From assembly GCA_013399305.1 (NCBI GenBank), contig VXAI01000118.1, positions 707,188 through 771,187 of the forward strand: a stretch of 64,000 nucleotides of DNA, in the 5' to 3' direction. The first letter of the stretch is position 1; every line of letters begins with the position of its first letter. This DNA comes from Rostratula benghalensis. Lineage: Eukaryota; Chordata; Aves; Charadriiformes; Rostratulidae. This document shows positions 21,694-34,886 of the stretch, one piece after another. A model generated the notes under the pieces. That model was not told where the DNA came from. It saw nothing but the letters and a program-made list of their open reading frames with translations, and ran no database searches. A program made the translations under genes and the position numbers.

Positions 21694-24011
21694 ACTTCAA
21701 GGACTTCACTAGTGTACAGAATTTTTTGAAAAAGCAAAAATGTCTGGGAGCTATATTTATGTTCTACAAGTACTAATAATAAAATAGCCTTAATTTCTGT
21801 TAAACTTCTCCAAGCATTTTTTTTTCTGAAACGTCCCTGTCCAAAATTGTTTGTTGAAGCACGTGTGAATTTATGTATAGTCTTTAACAAAACGCTGAAG
21901 AAATATTTTGGTGCTATGACGAAGCAGGACCACAAATTAAATTAGATTAAAAAACCTAGGTTGATATGTGATTGACGTAAATGAAAGATGCTTTGGAAAA
22001 AAAACAGAAAGAGGGGGCAGTATTCCTTCTGGATAAGGCATGAAAAGCAAGTAGTGAATTAGGTTATTATTGAAACCATGTATATCAAAGCTGAGTTGAC
22101 TGAGAGACTCTCTAACCTACAATTGTTGTCTCTGCTATTATTAAATGTCATGTGGTGAAAAGACTGGGATATTTTTCCCATCTAGAGTTTTATAAATCCG
22201 ATTGAAGTGGTCTTGGCTTCACAAGCCCCTTGATCGTTGTGTTAAGTCTGTATGACTTAAGTGAGCTCCAGATGTTGGGCTGACCCTGTTTGGTGGGACT
22301 TTCTCTCTTGCAGATCTACACAAAGTGGGGAGGCACTAACTTCAGTAGAAAATGACCCTGGGGTCTTTGGTTTGTCGGTTACAGAGAAAAGGAATGTAGC
22401 ATTTCTCTAAGGCAAATATGTCTGTTGACCATTTCAGTTGAGGTTATTTGTAGGGAGAAAAGGCATTTTTTCAGGAAGAGAGGAGATTAAGTGTATGTCT
22501 CCATTGACTTCTAACTCACGTAAGACCATGGAAGTCCTCAAGAAAAACTAATTTTCTGAAATAGAAAAAAGAATATTTGGGAACTGATCTTGATTTCCCT
22601 GCTGCTAAGACTTGGCTAGAGCCAAGACAAAGTCTTTAAACTTAGGAAAATTCAGGGAGCTTTCTTGTTGCAAAATCTGTTCAACTTGAATTTCTATTTC
22701 TTTGGGAGGTGTGGTGGGGAAGGGAGCCTGCCCATTTTCATGCATGTTCATTGATTACGACGCTGTAGTGCTCGGCTCTTCCCAGACCTCTGAAATCACT
22801 GTAAGTAATTCGGTTAAAGTCAGCATTCATCATACTTAGTTAGCCTAGATCTAATCGTTCTTTCCAGAATCGTTTGCTGAATTGCTTGGCATGTCTAACC
22901 TTATCGGCCCCGTTAACTTCTTATTCCCATTTGACAAATCCAATCTCTGTCTTTCTTTCTGCAAGGGGAGAAACTGGCATCCTTAGAGGCTTCTGTTCCT
23001 TGCTGTGCAGCTGGCCAAGAGGCATCCCAGAAGCTTTCAGAAGGATGCTTTGCAGCAGCTAGAGAAGATTTGAAAGGGTTTCAGGTTTAACAGGCATGGA
23101 AAGTAGCTTTTCTTGTCAGGATGGTTTGCTCAGTTACTCAGTTTTTATCTGTGGTAAGGAATTGAATTTTGCTGTTTTAAAAACAGAATTAGAAAAATCT
23201 GCTAAAGTTAACAGATGTCAGCAGTGAGAGATTGCTACAATGAGCCCGGGGCAAAGGGTGTATGTGGCATTTTGTGCCTTTCGCAACCCACACCGCGGCG
23301 TCTTGCTTGAGATGCTTTCCTCTAAGCTTTCAAAATCACTCTTGGCTCTAGTTATTTTCTGGAGTGTGGTTGAGCCGCTTTACTGGAAGACACTTACAGT
23401 GTGCTGCCAGGGTTGCACATTGGGGACTTGAGTTTCCCCTCCCTCATAAACCAGGAGTGACACCACTGAAGCAAATGGAGGCACAGGGCTGTAAAAATGA
23501 AGTCAGCAAGGAAAAAAAAATCTACACTCTATTCTGTATCTTACCCTCATTTGAGGCTATCTTTGCTATGAAAAATTTTCATGAAACGGAGGGCAGGGGA
23601 AGATATTCTCTCTGGCCTTGCGTTTCCCTTCCTTAGGGGATTTCAGGGAGTTTGCAGACGCACACTGAAGAGCTGATGTCTGCCACAATTGGGAGAAGTT
23701 GCATCCCTTGCCCTCTCTGTGTCAGGATGCATAATTTTACATAATTCACGTCTCATGCATAATGCTGCCATTTGCTACCCTGACTTCCTGTGTGCTTGGC
23801 ACAGCTGGGGGAGTTGAAGGGGTTTTTGCTACCCTCTGATGGAGAGGAGGCTCATCCTCTGTGCACAATTGGTGCAGGGGCCTTTAGAAGGGCACCTCTC
23901 CTTGCGTTGGGCACAATGATCAATAAATGATTAATCTGTTCTACAGGCAGTTGGAGCTTTCACTTTTTATGTGCTTCAGAAAAGGCAAAGCCTTGTTTGT
24001 TTGTTTGATTT
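21694..24011. other. unique non-coding sequence
   Basis: No repeats are recognised. A small nested inverted repeat (TTGGC, four bases, GCCAA) lies at 22612-22625. A short CpG-containing patch occurs at about 23285-23300. No exon signals stand out. Confidence 0.55.
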
Positions 24012-24430
24012 TCAAAAAGGATCACAAATGATATGGGGTTGGAAAGGACCTCTGGAGATCATTTGGTCCAAGCCCCTGCCGGAGCAGGGTCACCCAAAGC
24101 AGGTTGCATAGCAATGTGTCCAGGCAGCTTTTGAATGTCTCCAGTGATAGACTCCACCACCTCCCTGGGCAGCTTGTTCCAGGGCTCTGCCACCCTCGAA
24201 GTGAAGAAGTTCCTCCTCATGTTCAAGTTTGTGCCCATTTCCTCTTGACTGGCCCCTTCCTCCTGACACCCAGCCTTTCAGTATTTATAAGCATTGATCA
24301 TATCCTCCCTCAGACTTCTAGAGACTAAACAGACACAAGTCCCTTAGCCTTTCCTCACAAGAGAGGTGTTCTAGTCCCCTCATCATCTTTGTAGCCCTTT
24401 GCTGTACCCTCTTCAGCAGTTCCCTGTGAC
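24012..24430 (-). mobile_element. CR1 LINE 3' fragment with internal deletion
   Basis: In minus orientation the order is tail ('ggttggaaaggacctctgga'), 'gcagggtcacccaaagcagg', 'ttttgaatgtctccag', 'tgggcagcttgttccaggg', 'gaagttcctcctcatgttca', then the segment encoding the C-terminal ORF2 region ('agtatttataagcattgat'), to about 24430. Between 24226 and 24275 the sequence is shorter than the usual consensus, which suggests one or two small deletions around the 'gtttgtgcccattt' block. The copy is non-functional. Confidence 0.93.
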
Positions 24431-27400
24431 GTTTGCTGAGATGTGATCATTTCCTCTAAGATGACTTGTTCACCACGGGTCTCTGCTTCCGAGCTGGGGC
24501 TGCGGGTCCCAGGGAGGGAGCTCAGCCAGCAGCACTGGTCCCATCCCTCCCATCCCCTCCAGCTCCCCATGCAGTGCTCGGGCAGTCCAATGGCTATGTG
24601 TGCACGTGATCTGGCGTGCCTGTACCCAAATACAAACCTTAAATTACAATTTCAGTTTAAATGCCACATTTAAACCCTCTCTTTAAGGTCTTTAGGCCTC
24701 AAATTTAGCTCTGTGCTGGGTTGATGACTGCTGATGTCTGCCTCTGGCTTGCTGTGCTGCTAGAGGCATTTCTTCTATGGGGCTGCAAAAGGGCCAAAAG
24801 TCTCTTTTGCTGCCTGCAGGAGGGCAGAAATAAGATATTCAATGTGTACCTTCCCAGCTCTTTGTTGGAAGCTGATTGTCCCTGTGGAGCATGCCTGAGC
24901 TGGGCTAGGTCTCTTTTTACCTTTTTCAGTTGGCAAGTCCTGTTGGTTGGAGGCCAGACTGGCATTGGGTCGTGGTATTATGGCTGCCCACAGCTGCCCA
25001 AAGGCTCAGAAGAGCAGGGGGAGGCACCAAACTCAACTCAGTTCTGCTGAAATGGCATAAAACTGCAGGTAGGGTCAGGCAGTCTTTTAGACCTGGTAGC
25101 AACGCATGGCACAGAGATGAGAGAAAAGAGGAACTGTATTTTGCCAGAGTGAAAACTATAGACTTTCCAGTGGATTTTGTTCAGACCTGTGTCTCTCCCT
25201 TTTCTTGGATCTGGACTCTCCTTCATATTGATTACCTGAACAAAGAGTGAAGAGTGACAGAAATCTCCCTGCATTGCAGGATGCTCTCCTTTTAGTTACC
25301 CTGCTGTCCCTTTCTGCTCTTTTCTCAATGAAATAAAGGCAGTACATGTCATGCCTTAGAAACTGAGGAATTGAAATCTGCAGGGTTTACTGCCATGTTG
25401 ATTTAGCATCATTGTTAGCTACACCTGAATGATTCCCAGAGGGTGGGAGAAAGAGGTGGAGAAAAAAGACTTTATGTTCAGGGGCAACAAGAGATTGTTC
25501 GTGTTCTACCAGCGCTAATATTGATGGATGTTTGTAGCTGTAGCCTGGACATCCACAAGGGCACATGCACAAAGGGCAGATCTGAATGTTAGACCTAGAG
25601 AGGCTTTGGAGAAATCGGTAGCAGTGTAGTCGGATGTTGTGGCTGCATGTATGGATGAATCTTAGCTTCCTTCAGCTCTCTTCAGTGGGAACTGAGGCAG
25701 GTTTCCTTCCAGTGATATTTAAAGTACCTCTTTGTGGAGGTACTTCCCCACCCTGCTTTCATCCTAGTGCGTAATAGGAGCTTTGCTGGTTCCTCATAAG
25801 ATGTAGCTCCAAACATTCTTCGAATGCTACCTTTTTCAAAGCTGCATTTCAAGTAGAGGGATTTGAAAACCGGGAGAGATTACCATGGAATGTTGGTGTT
25901 TTTTCTCTCTCGTTTTGGTTCAGAAAGTTTAAATTCAAAATGTTTTGACCAGCTTTGTTTTCAGAAAAGAGTCACCAAATATAGCTGTGTTCTCTTCAGT
26001 ATAAGAAAGTTTAAAAGGACGTGTGCTTTGACAGTGATCCATCTGCTGATTGCCACATGTACCCAGTGGCTGGATGAGATTGATTGCCTTGGAATACAAA
26101 TCCACTGAGGCAGGAAAAGTGCCTTCCTTTGCTTTTTTGCAGTGCAAAGTGTGTGTATTGCCAGTGCTGAATAATAATGAGTGACTATAGTTGGTGTCTG
26201 AGCTGGGGGAAGCCAAGCCTGGCTGGCCGGACTGGGGTTAGGAGCACTCCCGATTATTCAGCCCGGTTTGAGCCAGTGACACGTGTTTTTCCTAAATGTC
26301 CTAGTATTTTCTTCCCAATGATTTTGATGTCGAGGAATATATGCTCATTTTCTATGGAGTGGATATTTTTAAATCTAAAAATCTTTAAGATGTGAGCTTT
26401 AATGTTTGGAGATTTTTTTAATCTGAGGATTTTTGGCTAGAAAATATCAATTAGGTTTGGTTTTGGGGGAAAAAAAGTTACCACTAAACCAAGCAAATAT
26501 CCTCTCCTCCTTCCAACTTGCTTTGTTTTGAAGATGACAAAGTGTGACAGGATCTTGACTCTGTTCAGCATCTGAAAATCAGGAAATGAAGGGTTCTCAC
26601 AAAGCCTTTTTCCCTGTCCAAATGCGCCTGGATTTTTCCCAGCCCACTTGAATCACCCTGTTGTACCCATGTCAGACAACAGCATTTGTCTGGTCCATTT
26701 CAGGGACAGCAGTGAATTTGTAGCCTGGCCCCTGAGGAAGTGACCAGGGTAAGGAAGTCCTAATCCTCCCTCTTGGTTAGATTTCACTTCAGACTTCCTT
26801 GAAAATACATCTGTGGCAGCCCAGGATGTGACTGATACAGATGGAGGAAAAGGATTAGGGATTCTGCCTAATCCAGTTCAGAACTCCCAGCAGCACCCAA
26901 CACAAATGCTTCTCCAGCTGCTTCTGCAGTCTATTCCCTGCTCAAAGCAAGGATTTGTCCCTGGCAGCTATTGAGTAGGGAGCTGGAAGCCTGACTTTGT
27001 ATCACTGAACAGTGCTGTGTTTCATGAGTGTTTGGGTTTTTTGTTTAATATCAGCTGTGTTTCATTTTGGAAACATGACTGAATCCCTGAAATACAAGGC
27101 TCCCCATTTCCTTGGGGAAGGAGTGGTTTACAACAGTACGTGCCATGGCAGGTGGTTTCTGGCAGCAGGTTTTCCTTTCACGTTTATGATTTTGACCAGG
27201 TGAACCTCCTATCTGTGAAATCCTCTGCTCATAAGGCTAAAGTGCTTGAGAATTTCAGGACCTCTTGCCTTTTTTTTTTTGTTTTCCCATATTTCTTTTT
27301 CTTCCCAGCTACTTCCTCTTGCCTCTGTGCTGTGTTGAATGATCCCAGTTGCTCCTGCCTGCCCCTGGTTACTCCACAGAACAGCCCTGAGGAGAACAAG

Positions 27401-27642
27401 GGATATCAAAGAGGTGATGGAGTTGTTTTCTGGCCAGCCAACCCGGGTCCCTTAGCCTTGCTTGTTGGAGTGAGGTGGTAGTTTCCACTCCCTGCCCTGG
27501 TGATACCCATAGAGAATTTTGGCTGCTTTGGTTTTTTGGGAGGCTGCTGCCCTGAGAGTGTCCTGACTCAGGCACAACAGGCTGTGCTTGGAGATCTGTT
27601 GGGTGCTGTTTTCAGTAAGGAAACACAGGAGTAGGGAAAACA

Positions 27643-27684
27643 CCTTCCTTTTTTTTTTTTTTTCCTTTTTTTTTTTTTTCCCCC
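27643..27684. repeat. T/C homopolymer tract
   Basis: Two long T runs separated by CC and ending in five C. Length is likely polymorphic and prone to sequencing error. Confidence 0.9.
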
Positions 27685-28403
27685 AGAATACAAAGTCATA
27701 TTTAGAGCTTACTCTTTCATCTTTTGTCAGAGGAGTTTGGGTACTTGGTGAAGTTTGAATATATGGTACTTTGCTCTGAAAATACGGTGGTTTGTTCTAA
27801 ATCTAATGTGGATAAAATGTAGGACTTGGAAATACATTTTTGAGAGCTGAATTTCTTAATGTAAATGAATTATTCTCTCTTGCTTGTTTGCTGCTGTTTC
27901 TGCTGGACTAGGAAGACAAATTAAAGTGAGACTAGACCACTAGAGTTGCAGTGTGAGGAAATGAGAAGACCCTCTTTGATCCCAAATGCTCAACCAAGAA
28001 GCATTTGCCAGCAATGCCAAATGGGATTTATTTGTCAAGTCCTAGCTAGAGGCCAACAGGGCCTGGAACCAAACAAAAGGAGGAGGCACCATACTATAAA
28101 CTCGGATTCAACATGCTCACTCTTAATCTTCTTTTACCTACATAATATGAAAGTTATTAACCTGACTGCAGAAGGACCTACTGGGGAGTTAAGTGTCGCA
28201 CAGAGGGGATTATTATGTTTTGAAAAGAATTTGTGCTGGTGACTGTAACATAATAAATGTATTAGGTGCCTCTTTAGATCTTTTCTAAGTAGTAAAGAAG
28301 CATTGATCACCCGGTGTGATGGGGGCTGGGGAGCTTGGTTTTGATGTTTTAATACCAAGTCAAAAATGAGAGCTCAGAGCTGTTAATGAAAGGAACACAT
28401 ACA

Positions 28404-28418
28404 TTTATTATTATTATT
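28404..28418. repeat. (TTA)5 microsatellite
   Basis: Five TTA units are seen directly, within a longer repeat-free AT-rich stretch. Confidence 0.8.
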
Positions 28419-31182
28419 CATTTTTCTGTCTTAAAGAGACCAAGAGGGAGTTGGTGCAGAGGGGTGAGAAATAAATCATTAACATCTTCACATTTCCACT
28501 GCAGATTAATCTGGGGAAATGAGGCTGTTAGTTTTTAAGCCTCTTGCATATTTGCCCAGGTGAACTTTTTAACTTGATCCCTCCTTTTACTTTTTCCTAA
28601 CCAAAAGCTTTCCACTTACGGATTTAAAAGGTCAAAAGGTTAAGCAGAAATCAGAAGCTCTTTATTGTGTAAGTACCCTTAGCAGACCTTTTGGCTAATA
28701 CTGTATGAAAGTTATTTTAAAGTTATTCTATTTTTTTCCTTCCACTGAGCCTCTGAAGAATTGGGATTATTTTTTTTTTATTTACATGCCCACTCCACTT
28801 GCCTCGTGGTTGCTTTGCTGAACCTCACAAAGTTCCCAGAGCAAAAGATTGTTTCCAAGTAAATGTCCAGCTTGGGTGGCGTGGCAGTGGCAATCTAGAT
28901 ATAATTTTATGCTGACCTCAGTATTGACTTTTTGTTTCTCCTGCTGGTCAGTATAGAACAGGGAAATCTTGTTGTTGCCATGAGCAAATGGCAGACCTGA
29001 GCAAGGCTGTGTTGTGCCAGGAAAAGGAAAATGATGGCTTTTGGAATACAACACGGAGTGAGGGCTCTGGCTGAGGGAGCGGTGTTAGGTTTTTAGAAAT
29101 GCATCCTTTAGTGGAGACAAAACCCAGAGATGCTTATGAGCACTAGAGATCCCTTAACACGTGTTGCAACAGCAAGCACTGTAGCCAGACTATCTGAGGT
29201 AATTAGTCAGTCTGCCTGCATTCCTCCCGCAGTCTCAATTAATTATGAGTCTCTCTTTAACTTCTGGTCAAAGTCATTTTGTAGCGGTGTTATGGGATGT
29301 TAACCAGCTGCCACCTACTGCTTCCATCGATACTATATAAATACTTGACAAAGGGTTTGAAAGCAGGGTCTCTTGCTCTTGAGTGTAGGCTCTGCTCCTG
29401 CTGATCCCTTCCTCCCTGAGCACACAGTGTAAGAAAGGAATAACACGATCCTGCAGCAAAAACAAGCGCTGTAGCAAGCAAATACCTTAGTACCCTAAAA
29501 GCAGCAGCTTTCCCCTTGAAGCATTTCATCCTTTATCAACTGAAACATGAACCCATCCCTTAGAGAGATGTCTAAGCTGATTCGGTGGGAAGAGCTGTGC
29601 TGAAATACATCTCGTTGTGGCAGTTTCTTGGGCAAGGTTGACAGGGAAAGTAGGTTGTATCTTTTATTAGGCCTATTGATATTGCTGGGGGAGGTAACCT
29701 TTTAAACATGCAAATGTGGTTTCTCATGTCTGAAATAGATGCATCAGCTTTCAAAACTAAATAAATACATGTTGAGAACACTTTCCCTGAGTTTAGCAAA
29801 GTTATGTTAATTGCTTAGACCATCTGTTGGAGAAAATGTCGTTGTGAAGCTGGGATAGGTTAGGGGTATGTTAGTGAGAGAAGAGGTAATAAGGTTGTCT
29901 CTTTAGGACACAGTCAAGTGACCATTGTAAAACTCTTTAGGAACCAAGTTTTAATTGCTTATTTTTCATTGTGGTGTTACAGTTCCTTTTTAAAAGTGCG
30001 TAAGACTTTTTTCATCCTTTTTATAAAGATACATTTTCTCTGGGACCTAAAAATGTGATGTGTTGACTTGGCAGCCTCATGACAGCAAAGTTCCTCAATA
30101 AGTCAGGAGGACAAGCCTGGGAGCTTCCTTGTCTTCCTGACCCTTCCTGGGGATGCTAGACTTTTACATTGCAACTTTATCCTGAGAGGAAGTGGAATGA
30201 GAAATACAAAGAAAAGAGTTAAAATCAGTCACCCCAAGAAGTGTGGCTGGTTCCTGATAGCCAGCTGGCTGGGCTTTTCAGCCAGACAGTATCTCTCCTC
30301 CTTAAACACATTGGGAAATGTTGAAAAATGGCTTGGATGTCATTATGACACTGGTATTTCTTCAGGAGGAGCTGCCTGTTTGCTTAAATAAAGGTCGAAA
30401 GGAGGTGCTTCTTGTCCTGGGATTGCCTTTGACTGGCGACCCAAACAGAAGACAAGAGTGTCCAGGGAAGGGACATCACAGAAGTGTGGCTGAGTACTGG
30501 CAGAAATGTGCTTAATCTTAACTAGACAACCATGGCAGAGCCTTTTCCAAATTGCTGGCCTCCACTCTTAACGCATAGGATGTTTGCAACCACACTCCTG
30601 CCCTTTTCAATTACCTTCTCTCTCTCTTTCCCTCAATTCCAAAGACATTAGTCTTGTTTGAATGCTCCACTGGTGTGCTAATGCAAGTTGTAATCTGCCC
30701 TTGTTACAGTATTTTCTGCCAGTGAATCTCATGTGGCCAGAGAAGGTAAAATATACAAGGAAAAAGCAGTATTTAGCAAAAAGTAACCATCTACTTAAGT
30801 CACCTTGCTGCTTTTTTGAGGTATCAGGTTCTTCATCTGGTCTGGTACCTGATCTGAAGAAAAGAGTAGACATGTTTTAGACCACTTTTAAAATATATGG
30901 CAATTATGTTAAGTCTCATGGCTGTTAACATTACTCAAAATGTGTAATTTACAGAAGGCTGTGGAGAGGAGATCTTGTGCTGCTGAAGTGCAACAGGCAG
31001 GGAGCTGTAAACCTTTCAGCAGGGGCAGGTGGTAGAACCCCAAATGAATGAATACGTAACTCAGTGAAAAGTAACAAACCCCTCAGATTGTTTGGGAGGG
31101 AGATTGTGTTCCCCCTTTCTGCTGCTCTGGTTTCTGTGATTTAGCAACCTTGGTTATTTAGTCAATGTGATTAGTGCCTCCC

Positions 31183-31196
31183 GAGCCATCTACTGG
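31183..31196 (-). promoter_or_regulatory. CTCF-like core motif
   Basis: On the minus strand CCAGTAGATGGCTC fits the CTCF core CCASYAGRKGGCRS at all positions but one. Single-motif matches are common genome-wide, so occupancy is only possible. Confidence 0.35.
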
Positions 31197-31334
31197 AGCA
31201 CTCTAATTTCAGGTCAAGAGGAAGGGAATAAAGGCATCTGTGTGAAACAACGGTTGTCACTTACTGTCCCCCATTGTTGTGCCAGTAGGAGAACTGATAA
31301 AGCAAATGAAACTCAAAGTTGATGAGAGAAGTAG

Positions 31335-31346
31335 AATCACGTGATT
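31335..31346. promoter_or_regulatory. 12-bp palindrome with TCACGTGA E-box
   Basis: AATCACGTGATT is a perfect palindrome. Its core TCACGTGA is the preferred site of MITF/TFE-family bHLH-ZIP dimers. No promoter is visible nearby. Confidence 0.4.
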
Positions 31347-31416
31347 GTTTTTAAGTGTTGCAAAATGTCTGCATTGATATTGGCTCCTGACATTTTATTA
31401 CAGAGATCCTGGAAAC

Positions 31417-31815
31417 CTAATGCTTTATACAGGATCTGTGGCTCTGGGAATTCTTTTCTTCAGAATAAGACCCTTCTGAAAAAGTGTTTCCTGTTGCTCC
31501 TGTAGTAGATCTCATCAGAATTGAACAGGGCCAGCTTTCCTTCTGTCCCAAAACCTCATGAACTGGAAGGCTCATGAAGTTTCCTCGAGGAGGTGCTGCT
31601 ATGAACCTGGGGAACTGAGGCTTCTTGGTGGCTGCTCCTGGAGGAAACTTTATGGAGGCCTCTCTATGCAGTACTGCAGTAAAGCCGATAAATAATTGTT
31701 TTAATTTATCAGTGTAGATGGTCACCAATCTTCTTTTTCCATCTGTCATGTCCAGCTTGGGATCCCTGTCCTTGAGATCCTCGAAAGCTCTCCAGGATTC
31801 TTGCAGAATCCAGCT
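31417..31815 (-). other. unrecognised open frame beside the assembly gap
   Basis: On the minus strand this frame is open for 132 codons, from the codon after a TAG at 31816-31818 to a stop at 31417-31419. Its first ATG is at 31747-31749. The peptide is basic in its first half and contains no domain, signal peptide or membrane segment I recognise. Its upstream side runs into a run of Ns 17 bases beyond the upstream stop, so neither an exon boundary nor a larger open frame can be judged. It is most likely a chance frame; a decayed retrocopy is the alternative. Confidence 0.12.
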
Positions 31816-31831
31816 CTAGGAAGGTTTGAGG

Positions 31832-31862
31832 NNNNNNNNNNNNNNNNNNNNNNNNNNNNNNN
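31832..31862. other. assembly gap (31 N)
   Basis: A run of 31 undetermined bases. The right flank is T-rich (nine-T run at about 31878-31886), a common cause of sequencing drop-out. True gap length is unknown. Confidence 0.99.
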
Positions 31863-34254
31863 GGGTTTTTGTGTTGTTTTTTTTTCTTCAGTTGGAAAAT
31901 AGCAGCAAATCAGGTGCTTTACATTTTTAAAGGATTAAAGGGGGTTGGGCTGCATTGAATTGGAAGTGTCAATTCTTTTCTGCAAATCAAGAGAATGAAA
32001 TTATTATCTGGTACGACCATCTGTGAGAATGAGACTGAATAATTACATTAGTGCATTCAAGCACAGATTCATTGACGTCAGATTTTGCTCAAACTGGGTG
32101 AGAGCAAATCAGACTACATAGTCATGAAGTTTCATCATCTTGCCTCCATCACTCAGTAATGGATTTTGCCTTGGGATCAGCAGACTTAAAACTAAAAATA
32201 TTATCCTAATACACCTGATCACTTACAGAATATACTATAAGAAAGAAAATGCCTTTTCAACCCCTGGTATAATTACTTATGTCTCTTCATGATGAATCAT
32301 AAATGTTCTTGTGATAGCTACATGAATAATTTGTAGCAATTTTAAAATATAATTTTCTGTGTAAGTTCTTCTAGTGACATACTGTCTACAAATAGCTCAT
32401 TGACTTCTCAATTGCGTGAGTTATTTGAAATTATTCACAGATTGTTTCTTGGTTTGCTGGTTGTTTACAAGCAATTCCTTTTTAGTATTCAGTGGTTGGT
32501 ATTCAAGTGTTCAGCTTCCAGCTGCACAATTCAGTTTGTATTTTGACATATAGGTCACACAATAGTAGTTCTGCTCCTTGACTAAATGCATATAATTTGT
32601 AGGAACTAGCTTCTTGCACGAATATTTGCATTGAATTACAGAATTCTTATTCTGCAGCCATTCTATAACATTTGTTTAAAAAGAATTGTTTCAGTTTCTG
32701 CTAGTAATCTTATTTACAAGAGTATTTAAGGAAATACTAATACACAGTGGACATTACCATAAATGAACAAATTTGCTGTAAAGCTTCAGCTATGCACTCA
32801 GCTGTGTTTTTATTACTTTAACTGTGTTTGCACATCTTCTTTCTATGATATTAAAATATTGATCTTTACAATACCTATTTTTTCCCCAATGTGATGAAAT
32901 TAAGCAATTACATGGAAGAGCCACATACGTATTGTTAACAGTTATAAGCATTTCCTGTGGAAATTGTGTATGGTGACTTCCATCCTCAGTCCTGGTTATC
33001 CCCTGCCTTATGGGTGTGCTTCCATCTGATTTTTGAATATTTCTCCTGTTTGATCCTGCTAACTTCCTGTCAGATGCTCCTAGAACTCCACAGGTCTGTT
33101 TAAAACTACAGTACCATGAATGAATAGATAAATAATATGCAGTGCTCTAACCGGACAAGTCAAAGCCATTAAACGAGCGATAACTGGCTGCTCTCCCAAG
33201 TCCCAATCTTTATGTCCCTTTCTCCTTGCCCTCCCCAACTGTCCCCCTGCTCCAGAGAGAGAAGATAAAAAGATCTCAAGTGTGGAGACACTTCAGTCCA
33301 TGGATTGCATTGCAAAGCAATGAAGAGAGCACGCTGAAATACTTTAATACATTTCTAACATAGCAGTGAGAAGCGTGCCCTCTTGCAGTTCAGAGATAAG
33401 GGAAAACTACCCTTGAAGAACCAAAGCATACAAAATCTAAATTTTCATTCCTGCTTTTTTAGCACATGCATCATTTTGAAAACACTTTTTTTTTCCCCCT
33501 TTGCATTTTCAAATAACCACAGTGCAATTCTTTGAGTCTGGCCTCTCTGTATTCTGTTAGCTATGTTTCCCTACACCTCTCACTGTTCCCTGGGGCTTGG
33601 GAGTGTGTTTATTACAAATGAATGTTTAATGTCTGCCTTGAAGAGCTACTTGTCTGGCTTAGATTTTCTGGTTGCAGCACTCTGGAAGCAGCTGCGCAAG
33701 GGGAAGGGCCCTGTGGAATGTTACCTGAGAGATGCTCTTGTTTCTTATATCTGGTTGTTGTGAGGGCTGCTGGTCAGCAATTCATTTGGCAGAGGAGAGC
33801 TTGGTGAGGAGATGATGCTGATTATTTTGTTTGACCTTTGTCATTGCTGGTTTACTCCTGATTCAGAGTTATAAGGTGAAGGATATTCTGGAGTCACCTG
33901 GCCCTGTGTATGAGCAGGACACTGTGGTGGCCATGCAAAAGAGCTGTGGAGGAAGAAAAGTTCATGGTGAGCCAAAAACTTCCTTCATCTGCCTTGGCCC
34001 TGAGGCTAGGTCCAGGGGGGAAGGAGGCCTCTGGTTCTGGACAATTCTGTAATGTTTCTCTGACCACTTCTGTCTGAGATGGCAGCTGGTGCCTGAACCT
34101 TAGTTGTTCTCACCTGCCTTTCATTTAAATGCAGCTACTTTATTTGTGGGTAGGAGATAAGGTGGGCTGAATGCTTTAGTAATGTGTCTCTTTGAACTTC
34201 TGGCAAACGCGTTCTGAAGTGTAGATAGGTGTGGGATGTTTATACTGCACACAC
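31863..34254. other. AT-rich unique non-coding sequence
   Basis: Visibly more AT-rich than the rest of the window from about 32000 to 33500, with many TAAT and TTTAAA-like words and almost no CpG. A perfect CRE octamer TGACGTCA lies at 32073-32080. No transposable element or exon is recognised. Confidence 0.55.
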
Positions 34255-34886
34255 AACTGAGGGACAGGATGCCATCCAGAGTGACCTAGACAAGCTTGAG
34301 AAAGTGGGCCTGTGAAAACCTCCTGAGGTTCAACAAGTGCAAGGTACTGCACCTAGGTCAGGGCAACCCCTGGTACGAACACAGGCTGAGGGATGAAGAG
34401 AGTGAGAGCAGCCCTGAGGAGAAGGACTTGGTGATATTGGTGGATGAAAGCTCAACATGAGCTGGCAATGTGTGCTGACAGCCCAGAAAGCCTTCCACAT
34501 CCTAGGCTGCATCCCCAGCAGTGCGGCCAGCAGGATGAGGGAGGCGATTCTGCCCCTCTGCTCCGCTTTGGTGAGACCCCACATGGAACATCGTGTCCAG
34601 TTCTGGTGTCCTCAGCACAGGAAGGACATGGACCTGTTGGAATGGGTCCAGAGGAGGCCACAAAGATGTTCTGAGGGCTGCAGCTCCTCTACTGTGAGGA
34701 CAGGCTGGAGGTGTTCAGTCTGGAGAAGTCTCTAGGGAGACCTTAGAAACCCCTTCAAGTACCTGAAGGAGCCTACACAAGAGATGAGGAGGGACTCTTG
34801 ATCAGGGATTAGAGCAATAGGACGAGGGGGAGTGATTTTAAACTAAAAGAGGGGAGATTTAGAATATATATCAGGAAGAAATTCTC
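34255..34886 (+). mobile_element. CR1 LINE: ORF2 C-terminal remnant plus part of the 3' UTR
   Basis: This is the upstream partner of a CR1 mosaic. Positions 34255-34735 encode the degenerate end of the CR1 ORF2 protein. The plus-strand frame from 34457 gives recognisable CR1 motifs such as ILGC, LPLCSALVRPH and KDMDLLEWVQRR. The adjoining upstream part lies in another frame. Positions 34736-34886 are the start of the 3' UTR ('gggagtgattttaaactaaa', 'gaggggagattta'). The element stops at 34886 in the middle of the 'aggaagaaattct' block, where a second CR1 begins. No functional reverse transcriptase can be made. Confidence 0.92.

Larger units (their letters stand above)
24431..31416. other. unique non-coding sequence
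   Basis: Seven kilobases without a recognisable repeat other than simple tracts (pyrimidine run at 27643, TTA run at 28404). Motif-level candidates are listed separately at 31183 and 31335. Two repeat-free, TAAT-rich stretches (about 28380-28560 and 29160-29280) have a conserved-element texture. Confidence 0.5.

Noticed and set aside
22607..22636. NFI-type inverted repeat TTGGC...GCCAA
   Set aside because: The spacer is four bases, whereas the NFI full site needs five, so the match is not canonical; noted only as a small hairpin.
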